DNA of 60,224 bases. It comes from Nanobdellota archaeon. GTDB lineage: Archaea > Nanobdellota > Nanobdellia > Pacearchaeales > GW2011-AR1. The position numbers and the translations under genes were made by a program. The DNA is taken from NCBI GenBank assembly GCA_024654505.1, contig JANLHN010000013.1, forward strand, positions 1-60,224, given 5' to 3'. Below are positions 52,266-60,224 of this stretch, in pieces. Within the stretch, counting starts at the first letter, position 1. Each line of letters starts with the position of its first letter. The notes beneath the pieces were generated by a model. That model was not told the origin of the DNA. It ran no database searches and saw nothing but the letters and a program-made list of their open reading frames with translations.

Positions 52266-53132
52266 ATGGAAACTAAAGAAAAAAAGCCAGCACTCGCTAG
52301 TGTACCTCAAGGTACTGAAGGTAAAGAAAATACTATTAGTGAAACAAAAAAGGAAGATCAAACAATTTTAACACCTCTCGAAGATTATATTAAAACTGCC
52401 TCTTATCTTGGAACAAAAGTGATTACCCCCACTATGAGGAAGTATGTTTACCGAAGAAGATTAGATGGTCTAGCAATTTTGAACACACTATTAGTAGACA
52501 AAAAGTTAGCCGATGGAATTGATTTTATTAAACAATATAAACCAGAAGAATGGACCCTAGTTTGTAAAAGGGAGGCTGGTTGGAGACCTGCAAAGATGTT
52601 CAGTGAATTAACAGGTGTTAGAATCTTCACAAAAAAATACCCTTCCGGAGTATTAACTAATACTGTTTTAGAAGATTTTATCGAAACAAAGATGATTGTA
52701 ATCTGTGACCCATGGTTAGATAAAAATGCCCTGGCAGATGCAAAGAATATTAGAATCCCAGTTGCAGGAATTTGTGACACAAATAATCACACTACTAATC
52801 TTGACATTGTGATGATTGGGAATAATAAATCTAACAAATCTCTTGGGCTTTTCTTTTGGTTAATGGCAAGAGAGTATATGAAAACCCATAAAATTGACAA
52901 GCCACTTCCAACACTAGAAGATTTCGTTGGAGAAGATTTGATTTTAGAAGAACCAAAAAAGAAGAGATTAGCAAGAGAAAAGAAAGAAAGAGAATTAAAA
53001 ACAGGGGAAAGCGCAATTGAGGAAAAAATGCGTTCTCTTGCAGAAAAGGCCGACGAAGAAGCAAAAGAAGTAATGAAAAAATCACAAGAAGAATCAATCA
53101 GGGTTGGCGAAGAGGTTGAAGAGGGCGTTTAG
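52266..53132 (+). CDS. rps2: Small-subunit ribosomal protein uS2 with charged C-terminal tail
   Basis: 288 residues from the ATG at 52266; in-frame codons upstream lie within the folded leader and give no family match. The core (YIKTASYLGTKVITPTMRKYVYRRRLDGLAI ... AGICDTNNHTTNLDIVMIGNNKS) is uS2. The N-terminal 30 and C-terminal 60 residues are low-complexity, charged extensions. It ends the rpoK-eno unit. The rRNA promoter follows about 90 bases downstream. Confidence 0.92.
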   Translation: METKEKKPALASVPQGTEGKENTISETKKEDQTILTPLEDYIKTASYLGTKVITPTMRKYVYRRRLDGLAILNTLLVDKKLADGIDFIKQYKPEEWTLVCKREAGWRPAKMFSELTGVRIFTKKYPSGVLTNTVLEDFIETKMIVICDPWLDKNALADAKNIRIPVAGICDTNNHTTNLDIVMIGNNKSNKSLGLFFWLMAREYMKTHKIDKPLPTLEDFVGEDLILEEPKKKRLAREKKERELKTGESAIEEKMRSLAEKADEEAKEVMKKSQEESIRVGEEVEEGV

Positions 53133-53224
53133 TCGTCTTCACAAACTTCTTTTTTAATCTTTTAAAAAACTTTATTATTACCAAATTAATTTCTTAGGGA
53201 ATATAAATCTTTTAAACTTCTCTC

Positions 53225-53523
53225 GGAAACATTTATAAACCGATTTTTGCCAGTAGTACTATAAAATGAAAACTTTGGAGATAATATCCAAAGCTTCAAT
53301 TAACAATTTTGAAGCTAGAATGAGCGCCCGACCCCTGTGTCGAGTGTGAGGATGATCAATTCTAGTTATGTCTTAAAGCAATGGAGCGATCTTTTTATCT
53401 AATTTATTTTAGATAAATATCAATCTATATTTTGATAGCAAATTTCAAGAGGTTACCTTTAATCTTTTGAAAGCAAAAGGATTTGTACATCGATTCGTCG
53501 GTGATTACATAAATTTGTTTAAA
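53225..53523 (+). promoter_or_regulatory. rRNA promoter and 5' leader with stem-loops
   Basis: GGAAAC (BRE-like) and TTTATAAAC (53232-53240) form a strong promoter; the start should be near 53258-53262. The leader then has consecutive stems: CTTTGGA/TCCAAAG (53273-53293), GCTTCAA/TTGAAGC (53293-53315), and a larger stem closed by CTAGAAT/ATTCTAG (53315-53321, 53359-53365). An AT-rich stem TTTATCTAA/TTAGATAAA and CTTTTG/CAAAAG follow. No gene is visible. A long helix pairing with the region after 16S was not found by eye. Confidence 0.65.
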
Positions 53524-54975
53524 TCCAGTTTATCCTGCTGGAGGATGCGGCTATTTGGTTTGGGCTTATGCATGCAAGTTTTTTCTTTGAATTTATTTGA
53601 AGGAAGGCGAACTGCTCAGTAACACGTAGTTAATCTGCCCTTAGGTCAAGGATACCCTCGGGAAACTGAGGTTAATACTTGATAAGAGTAAAATGCTGGA
53701 ACGCATTTACTCCAAAACTCGGGCCTAAGGATGAGACTGCGGCTGATTAGCTTGTTGGTGGGGTAACTGCCTACCAAGGCGATGATCAGTACGGGCTCTT
53801 AGCGGAGTTGCCCGGAGAAGGAATCTGAGACACTATTCCTAGCTCTACGGAGTGCAGCAGCAGCGAATCATTTACAATGCACGAAAGTGTGATAATGCGA
53901 GCCAAAGTGTATTTCTTTTTGAAATACTTTTCTTCACTGTAAAAAGGTGGAGGAATAAGGACTGGGAAAGATCGGTGCCAGCCGCCGCGGTAATACCGAC
54001 AGTTCAAGTCGCATCCAATTTTATTGGGTCTAAAACATCCGTAGCTTGCTAATTAAGTCCCTTGTGAAATCCTACGTCTCAAGCGTGGGGCTTGCGGGGG
54101 ATACTGGTTAGCTAGAGATCGGTAGACGTAAGGAGTACACCGGAGGTAGTGGTAAAATACGTTAATCTTCGGTGGACTAACAATGAGCGAAGGCACCTTA
54201 CGAGGACGAATCTGACAGTCAGGGATGAAGGCCAGGGGCGCAAAACGGATTAGATACCCGTGTAGTCCTGGCAGTAAACACTGCTCACTAAACATCGGGC
54301 CCTCTTCGGGAGGATTCGGTGCTGAAGCGAAGGCGAAGAGTGAGCTACCTGGGAAGTATAGTCGCAAGATCGAAACTTAAAGGAATTGGCGGGGAGACAT
54401 ACAACGAGTGACGCGTGCGGTTCAATTAGATTCTACACCGTGAACCTCACCAGGAGCGACAGCAGGATGAAGGTCAGTCTGAAGGGCTTACCTGACACGC
54501 TGAGCGGAGATGCATGGCCGACGTCAGCCTGTGCTGTGAAGTGACCTGTTAAATCAGGTAACAGGCGAGACCCGTGTCTATAATTACTACAGAAATGAGT
54601 ACATTATAGAGACTGCCTTGGTAACAAGGAGGAAGGTGCGGGCTACGTTAGGTGAGTACGTCCCTAATCCCCTGGGCTACACGCGCGCGGCAATGGTATG
54701 TTCAATGAGATGCAACTCCGAAAGGAGAAGCTAATCCCTTAACGCATATCTCAGTCCAGATTGAGGGTTGCAACCCACCCTCATGACGTTGGAATTCGTA
54801 GTAATCGGATGTTAGCACCGTCCGGTGAATAAGTCCCTGTCTCTTGCACACACCGCCCGTCAAACCAACCGAGTTATGGAGGGATGAAGCCCTTTTGGGA
54901 AAAATCTTTTCATGATGAGGTAGGTTAAGTCGTCACAAGGTATCTGTAGGGGAACCTGCAGATGGATCACCTCCT
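53524..54975 (+). rRNA. 16S ribosomal RNA
   Basis: Begins TCCAGTTTATCCTGCTGGA and ends GGATCACCTCCT with the anti-Shine-Dalgarno sequence. The universal blocks CAGCCGCCGCGGTAATACC, AAACTTAAAGGAATTGG and CACACCGCCCGTC are present. About 1452 bases; no intron or insertion was seen. The 5' end is set by analogy. Several positions within classical archaeal primer sites differ. Confidence 0.95.
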
Positions 54976-55273
54976 ATAAATTATTGCTAAAGCAAACTAG
55001 TTGCTCTTAACAGAGCAAAGATATTTCTTAGATTAATTAATGAACAACTCAATCTTTGAGGACTTCACAAACTTTTCTGATTTATATCTGTGAACTTCAG
55101 TTCGCCTAAATTGCCGACGGCAAGTAAATTTATTAAATTATATTAAGCAACAAAAATTGATCATCCAGCTTCATTTTGTCGTCGGTGCAAGAGACTCTTG
55201 CACCGTAAAACATACGGGCCTGTAGTCTAAAGTTGCGAACGAGTCGCATCGATGAGACAACATGCCCAAACAA
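54976..55273 (+). other. 16S-tRNA spacer with stem-loops
   Basis: No gene is visible. Stem-loops include TTGCTCT/AGAGCAA (55001-55007, 55012-55018), TTGCC/GGCAA (55111-55115, 55119-55123), and a perfect 9-bp stem GGTGCAAGA/TCTTGCACC (55184-55192, 55196-55204). The last is followed by a copy of the tRNA-Ala 5' end (55216-55229). Confidence 0.6.
55216..55229 (+). repeat. Copy of the first 14 bases of tRNA-Ala
   Basis: GGGCCTGTAGTCTA here is identical to 55274-55287, the acceptor strand and D-arm start of the tRNA-Ala. No tRNA body follows; instead 55216-55267 can close as an imperfect hairpin (GGGC...GCCC, TGT/ACA, GTCT/AGAC). Confidence 0.75.
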
Positions 55274-55344
55274 GGGCCTGTAGTCTAGTGGTATAATACC
55301 TCGCTTGCACCGAGGATACCCGCGTTCGATTCGCGGCAGGTCCA
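55274..55344 (+). tRNA. tRNA-Ala (anticodon TGC)
   Basis: Acceptor GGGCCTG/CAGGTCC with G3-U70, anticodon stem CCTCG/CGAGG with loop CTTGCAC (anticodon TGC), T stem CCGCG/CGCGG with loop TTCGATT, discriminator A. tRNA-Ala(TGC) between 16S and 23S is the usual archaeal location. No CCA is encoded. Confidence 0.95.
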
Positions 55345-55596
55345 TTTAGCAGTACAGCGAAGCTGTATTGCAATTCACATTCACCCACACATTGTGGAAT
55401 GAAGAAGCAGAGTAGCTTCTAAAAAAACTAACGATGAAGTTCGTAAGACGAATGAGCTTATGAATGGAGTTTGAGAATACGCCCTCGACAGGCGAAGACC
55501 CTTAGGGGTTTTAAATTCAATGAGAACAGCATAAAAGAATTCACTAAAGACATTCCCCCATTTATGGGGGAGTAAATGTGAAGGAAGACAGATTCC
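55345..55596 (+). other. tRNA-23S spacer and left half of 23S processing stem
   Basis: Stem-loops follow the tRNA (about 55349-55371, TACAGC/GCTGTA core with GAA loop; GAAGC/GCTTC at about 55400). 55523-55542 (AGAACAGCATAAAAGAATTC) is perfectly complementary to 58407-58426, after the 23S. A second pairing block is GGAAGACA near 55583-55590 with TGTCTTCC at 58393-58400. Between these, on the left strand only, is a hairpin with CCCCCAT/ATGGGGG arms. This is the 23S processing helix. Confidence 0.8.
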
Positions 55597-58385
55597 TATG
55601 AAACTATTAGACGGATAGCTTGGCTTAAATTTTGATGAAGGACGTGGCAAGCTGCGATATGCTCGGGTTAGGTGCATGCGACCTTTGACCCCGAGATCTC
55701 CGAATGCGAAACGCATACATCCCGAGAGGGAGAGCAACGCCGGGAATTGAAGCATCTTAGTACCGGCAGGAAAAGAAAATAATAATGATTCCCCTATTAG
55801 CAGAGAGCGAAAAGGGAACAGGGCAAGCTGAATCTCTCACGAAAGTGAGTAAGAGATGTGGTGTGATATAATGGCTAAGTCGTTGAGTTGAAGTTCCCTG
55901 GAAAGGGACGCTTTAGAGGGTGATAGCCCCGTAGATTAAAACGATATGTCAGTTCATAAAAGATTAGGGCGACTCGGATTAGTCGTCTGAATATGGGAGA
56001 ATTAACTCCTAACCCTAAATAGTAATTTAAGTCCGATAGCGAACGAGTACCGCGAGGGAAAGCTGAAAAGTACTCTCACAAGAGAGTTAAAAGACTTGAA
56101 ATCTAATAGTTACAAATCAGTTACGGCTCTATGGAGTTGTAACGTACGTTTTGAAGAACGGGCCAGGGAGTTTACCTTTGTGGCGAGGTTAATAAATGAA
56201 GCCGAAGCGAAAGCGAGTATGAAAATGCGTTAGTCACGGGGGTAAGACCTGAAGCCAGATGATCTAGTCCTGAGCAGGCTGAAGTTTTTCGAAAGAGAAA
56301 TGGAGGGCCGAACCAGTGTTACGTGCATGTACTTGGATGACTTGGGACTAGGGGTGAAAAGCCACTCTAATCTGGCGATAGCTGGTTCCTGCTGAAATAT
56401 GCCTTGGTATAGTTTGGTATAGTTTGTTTATGGGGTAAAGTCACAGATAAGTTTTGCAGAGCCTTATGGCTACGGAAACTTTTCTAACTCAGAACCTGTA
56501 AACTGCGTAATACCAGAGACAGCGGTGGTATGTAAGATACTACTACGAAACCCGAACAAGGGAGCCCGAAGTTAAGGTCCCAAAATATTTGCTAAGTGTA
56601 ACGAAAGGAGTCTTCATTCTGAGACAGTTGGGATGTAGGCACAGAAGCCGCCACCATTTAAAGAAAGCGTAACAGCTCACCAATTGAGAATGGAGGCCCT
56701 GAAAATGGACGGGGCTCAAGCAAATTACCGATACTTCGGATACATCCAGTTGGATGTCATAGTAAGCAGGCGTATTAGTTGCGTCGAAGCTTCCACGTAA
56801 GTGGGAGTGGAGCGACTAGTAATGATAATCCTGGTGGGAGTAGGATCTGATCTTTCTGAGAACCGAAAGACGTCGAAAGGATACGGTTTCCTTGGCACTA
56901 TCAATTAGCCAAGGGTTAGTCTGCGCCTAAGTCATATCTTAACTGAGTATGACGACGGGTAACAGGTTAATATTCCTGTACTTATTATTTTCGTTACGTT
57001 TTCAGACCGCTTTCGGATAAGTGGAATGCCGAAAGGTATAAGGAACAAGAATCTTATGGATTGTAATGAAGAGAAGTTTGAGAATTGTCCTGAATCTACT
57101 GAGTCCAAGAGTCAGTGAAAAATTTGAAAAATAGAGAATATTAAGCAGTACCAAGAACTGGCACTGGTATCCTAGCTGAGAAGGCTAAGACGTGAAGGGT
57201 TAACTAAGTTAAGGGAACTCGGCAGAAATAGTCCCGTATCTTCGGTAGAAGGGATGTCTATCTCTTTCCATGATTCATTGTGGGGAGAAGTAGATCACAG
57301 TAACAAGGATGGCACGACTGTTTACCAAAAACGTAGCTAAGCGCAATTCCGAAAGGATGAATATGCTTGGTGAAGTCTGCCCAGTGGTGGTGCCTAAAAG
57401 CTCCTTTCAAGGAGTGGAAAGCCCATCAAACGGCGGGCCTAACTATGAGGCTCTTAAGGTAGCGTAATGCCTTGTCATCTGAATGGTGACGTGCATGAAC
57501 GGCTTAACGATGTTGTCACTGTCCCTAACTTAAACCCTCCGAAAGCATTTACCGGTGAACAGGCCGGTGTCGTCTAGTGGGAAGCGAAGACCTTATAAAC
57601 CTTTACTGCAACCTGTTGTTGTGGTTTTACTATGAATGCTTAGAGTAGGTGGGAGCGTCGATGTTTGAGTTTTGGCTCAAGCGGAGCAAAAGTGTAACAC
57701 CACCCATTTTTAATAGAATCACTAATCTTTCTGAGACAGCAATTGGCGGGCAGTTTGGCTGGGGCGGCACCCCGCAGAAAAGATATCTGTGGGGCCCAAA
57801 GACAAACTCATCCAGGTCGGAAATCTGGAGTAGAGTGTAAAGGCAAAAGTTTGTCTGACTGTATTTCGAAAAGCAAGAAATGCAGGAATGAAAGTTGGGC
57901 TTAACGAACCTTCGATGATTTTTAATGGATCACGAAGACGGCAGAAAAGGTACTTTAAGGATAACAGGCTTGTCGCCCCCGATAGTTCACATTGACGGGG
58001 CGGTTTGGTACATCGCTGTCGGCTCTTCCTATCCTGGGCGTGCATAAGCGCCCAAGGGTGTCGGAGTTCACGCATTAAAAGGGATCGTTAGCTGGGTTAA
58101 GAACGTCGTGAGACAGTTTGTATGATATCTACTAGATGTGTCGTTGATTGAGTGGAAGGACCCTCTAGTACGAGAGGAACGTGGGTTCGCAGCCTCTGGT
58201 CTACCAGTTGTTATGAGCAGGCTGGGCAGCTACGCTGTAACCGATAAGTGCTGAAGGCATCTAAGCACGAAGCGGTCCGCAAAACGAATCAACATATGCC
58301 GCAGTAAAAGACTGCGTTGATAGAGACGGAGTGTAAGCATTGAGCTTTTGCGATTTGTTCAGCTCGCGTCTACTAAAAGCTATAC
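55597..58385 (+). rRNA. 23S ribosomal RNA
   Basis: The 5' region (GATGAAGGACGTGGCAAGCTGCGATA), the GTPase-centre, CTAACTATGAGGCTCTTAAGGTAGC-type blocks and the sarcin-ricin loop AGTACGAGAGGAAC are visible. Ends are estimated from the flanking processing stem and terminal helix, so are accurate to perhaps 20 bases. About 2.79 kb. No 5S gene follows. Confidence 0.93.
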
Positions 58386-58790
58386 AAAAATATGTCTTCC
58401 TTTACAGAATTCTTTTATGCTGTTCTTATTTTGATTTTTAATCAAAAACATGAATCATTTTCAATGATACTTATTTTGATTTTTTTAAAAATATAAAGTA
58501 TGAATTATCTTTCGTTTATCTCTGATTAATGAATGACAATCTTTGATTGACTTTGATGATACTTATTTTGATTTTTTTTAAAATAAATTACGAGTCCCTT
58601 ATTTGTGAATAAAACATTAAAAGTATATTTCAACAATAAACAGAATTATTATTAAGATTTTTTATTTTCATCATACCATTTAAAAAATTATAAATTATTT
58701 AAATTTATCATCCACCCTCAAAACCCCACACACATTCACTAATTTTCCCTGAAGCGTAAAACTTTGGCGAAGCAAAGGTTGAAGCCCAGA
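58386..58790 (+). other. AT-rich region after 23S with right processing arm and T-rich repeats
   Basis: 58407-58426 is the right arm of the 23S processing stem. Then CTTATTTTGATTTTT occurs three times (near 58429, 58469, 58562), two inside a 22-base direct repeat (58464-58485, 58556-58577). A hairpin TTTTGATT/AATCAAAA overlaps the first. Repeated T-runs are likely stacked terminators. No gene or 5S RNA was seen. Confidence 0.6.
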
Positions 58791-59717
58791 TCATCTCTCC
58801 AAAACTAATTCAATTTTATCCATATCTTCTAAGATATGTGAAATACCAACTTGTTGATTATCAAATTTAGTACTAGTTCCACTAACAATAGCATGTCTGA
58901 ACTTTTTTATTAAATCTTTGTGAACCTTTTCTGCAAAATCTTTTACCGTCGAAGATTTGTCTAGAATCATTGGTTCATTTTCATTATTTGGGAAAATTCT
59001 AATTAAACCACTTAAATTCCAGATTTCTTTTTTTAATTCTTCAAATCCTTCTTCTGTAATTGTTGAAATTCCAATTACTTTGAGTTTGGGAAATTTCTTT
59101 TTTAGAATTTGTAAACCCTTCCGAGCTTTTTCTAAATCAATTTTATTCCCAATAATAATTGTTGGCTTATTTATTTCTGATTTATTTAGTTCTCCAATAA
59201 GTTCATCCAATTCATCAATTGGTTTTGATAAATCACTCATCAATAAAATTCCGTCAGTTTGTTTTACAATTCCAATTAATCTTTTTCCTCCACCAACATC
59301 TTCTGTTGCTCCTTTAATAAGGCCGGGCAAATCAACAATCTGAAAAGTTGCTCCATTAATTTTAATTGCTGCAGGAATTGGTTCAAGAGTGGTGAATTCA
59401 TAACTTGCAATTTTTGTTTGAACTCCAGAAAGTTTTTGAATTAAAGAACTTTTTCCGACGCTGGGCTTTCCAACTAAAACAAGTTGTCTGTCACCTTGTT
59501 TTTTAACCCCAAGCCAATCTTGATGTTTTATTTCTGATTTTGTTTTCGTTTTTGTTGCCTGGTCTCTAACCCATTTTCTAATTTCTCCATAAGGACCAGT
59601 ATTATATTTTGGCATTTCATCTAAAACTTTCTTAATTTCCTTAAGTTTTGCCCGACCATCAAGATTTTTTAATCGTTGCTTGATAAGACGCATTTGTATA
59701 ATATGTGGTATTGCCAT
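58791..59717 (-). CDS. OBG-family GTPase with TGS domain (DRG-like)
   Basis: 308 residues. GTPase motifs: GKPSVGKSSL (G1), EFTTLEPIP (G2), DLPGLIKGA (G3), GNKIDLEK (G4), and a C-terminal TGS domain (about 235-308). The N-terminal helical region is shorter than in human DRG. DRG proteins associate with ribosomes. It is convergent to the rRNA unit; a 26-codon frame lies upstream in its leader. Confidence 0.9.
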   Translation of the reverse strand: MAIPHIIQMRLIKQRLKNLDGRAKLKEIKKVLDEMPKYNTGPYGEIRKWVRDQATKTKTKSEIKHQDWLGVKKQGDRQLVLVGKPSVGKSSLIQKLSGVQTKIASYEFTTLEPIPAAIKINGATFQIVDLPGLIKGATEDVGGGKRLIGIVKQTDGILLMSDLSKPIDELDELIGELNKSEINKPTIIIGNKIDLEKARKGLQILKKKFPKLKVIGISTITEEGFEELKKEIWNLSGLIRIFPNNENEPMILDKSSTVKDFAEKVHKDLIKKFRHAIVSGTSTKFDNQQVGISHILEDMDKIELVLER

Positions 59718-59759
59718 GTTAGTTAAATTGACATAGATCTCCCCAGAAAGGAGGAAACT

Positions 59760-59840
59760 TTATGCTAAATTTAGAATTTTTCGAATAAAGATTCCTCTAC
59801 AAAGGCCGCTTTCTAATTCCTTTAATAGTTCTTTATCCAT
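59760..59840 (-). CDS. Possible 26-residue small protein or leader peptide
   Basis: An ATG at 59840 opens MDKELLKELESGLCRGIFIRK and stops at 59760, 43 bases before the OBG start. A TATA box (TTTATAAG in gene sense, about 59864-59871) lies at leaderless distance from this ATG, better placed than for the OBG start. It would be the first frame of the OBG transcript. The peptide is amphipathic and basic near its end. Reality unproven. Confidence 0.4.
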   Translation of the reverse strand: MDKELLKELESGLCRGIFIRKILNLA

Positions 59841-59920
59841 ATTGTTAACACAAAAAGAGAACTTATAAATTTAACTAAAAATCTCCTTTTTTGCAAAATT
59901 TTTATCTAAAAGACCCACCA

Positions 59921-60060
59921 TCCCTTATGTTACCCTAAATTGAACCCTATACTACTGGAAACCGAACCTTATACTTCTCTGATTAAACCCCATATAAACC
60001 AAAAAATACCCTACCTAATCGCCAAAATTACCCTATCATCCACCCATTTTACACTATACA
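59921..60060 (+). other. C-rich, G-poor tract with four ACCCTA motifs
   Basis: About 140 bases have roughly eight G on this strand but abundant C. ACCCTA occurs at 59932, 59944, 60008 and 60030. No gene is visible in any frame of useful length. It lies between the OBG leader and a plus-strand gene. Confidence 0.55.
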
Positions 60061-60126
60061 TCAATAATAAGTATCATTTACATCATTTCTAAACATTTAT
60101 AAGGTAAAATACATCTATAGTAAGTA

Positions 60127-60224
60127 ATGATAAAGTCCAGTGTAGCCATTGCTTTAATTGAAAAACTAACTGCCAAAATAAGCCTTGCAGAGCAAAGAAA
60201 AAGAGACTTAATTCAATATTCTAA
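60127..60224 (+). CDS. Start of an unrecognised protein (partial, cut by window end)
   Basis: An ATG at 60127 opens MIKSSVAIALIEKLTAKISL and stays open to the right edge (32 codons). A TATA box (TTTATAAGG, about 60097-60105) at leaderless distance supports it. The visible part is helical and soluble; no family is recognised. Confidence 0.55.
   Translation, partial: MIKSSVAIALIEKLTAKISLAEQRKRDLIQYS

Noticed and set aside
53315-53365. Possible C/D box guide RNA in the rRNA leader (GATGAT)
   Set aside because: The box C match is imperfect and no box D at suitable distance was found.
53786-58075. Several open frames within the 16S and 23S genes
   Set aside because: They lie in conserved rRNA sequence and are by-products of it.
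58386-58790. 5S rRNA after 23S
   Set aside because: None of the 5S conserved blocks is present; the stretch is AT-rich repeats.

Overview
The window is from a small, AT-rich archaeal chromosome, most likely a DPANN lineage close to Pacearchaeota/Woesearchaeota. The information-processing genes are archaeal: MCM, RadB, Mre11/Rad50, RpoP, RpoL, RpoK, Spt5, aRF1, the Rrp4/Rrp41/Rrp42 exosome, proteasome alpha, and IF5A. There are TATA boxes about 25 nt before many start codons and a 16S-tRNA-Ala-23S rRNA unit with no 5S attached. The lineage name is inferred from gene content, compactness, many small membrane proteins and a divergent 16S; no phylogeny was possible here.

Layout. 1-5.3 kb holds envelope genes: an incomplete surface protein, two related single-span proteins, a COG2426-type transporter, a probable archaeosortase and a large S-layer-like protein. 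5.3-11.4 kb (minus strand) joins cell division (sepF, ftsZ) to secretion, transcription and translation (secE, spt5, rpl11, tRNA-Pro, rpl37ae, rpoP, prefoldin beta, FKBP isomerase). 11.5-18.8 kb has IF5A, eL40, PRPP synthetase, a site-2 protease, Cbf5, MCM and an OB-fold protein. 18.7-26.9 kb (minus) has tRNA-Ala(CGC), an MBF1-like regulator, a processive glycosyltransferase, ScpB, a radical SAM gene wedged into the 3' end of the aRF1 gene, aRF1 and ValRS. 27-37 kb has TopA, Dph2, RadB, RpoL, Rad50-Mre11, an HemK2-like methyltransferase and RNase J. 37.4-53.1 kb (plus) has a Cys-rich mini-protein with a subtilase, then the archaeal exosome superoperon in broken form (pop5-psmA, SBDS, rrp4-rrp41-rrp42), running into rpoK-eno-rps2. 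53.2-58.4 kb is the rRNA unit, followed by an OBG-type GTPase and the start of another gene.

The most interesting signals are not ordinary genes. (1) A one-gene radical SAM cassette is bounded exactly by direct repeats of the aRF1 3' end (27 nt perfect, about 53 nt in register), and its protein resembles viperin. (2) A related 51-53 nt hairpin element sits at the starts of rpl37ae and RNase J and duplicates each gene's own start-codon region; psmA shows a similar arrangement and the FKBP gene has a duplicated core promoter. (3) A leader before rps2 can fold into a three-hairpin junction closed by a long-range helix. (4) A 14-nt copy of the 5' end of tRNA-Ala lies in the rRNA spacer, and a C-rich, G-poor tract with four ACCCTA motifs lies near the right edge.

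How the genes work together: most of the window is the core of gene expression and its quality control (RNA polymerase subunits, ribosomal proteins, release factor and its probable methylase, exosome, RNase P subunit, RNase J, proteasome), plus chromosome maintenance and division. The rest is mainly cell-surface construction. Metabolism is nearly absent (PRPP synthetase, enolase, one flavoprotein), which fits a reduced, possibly host-dependent cell.
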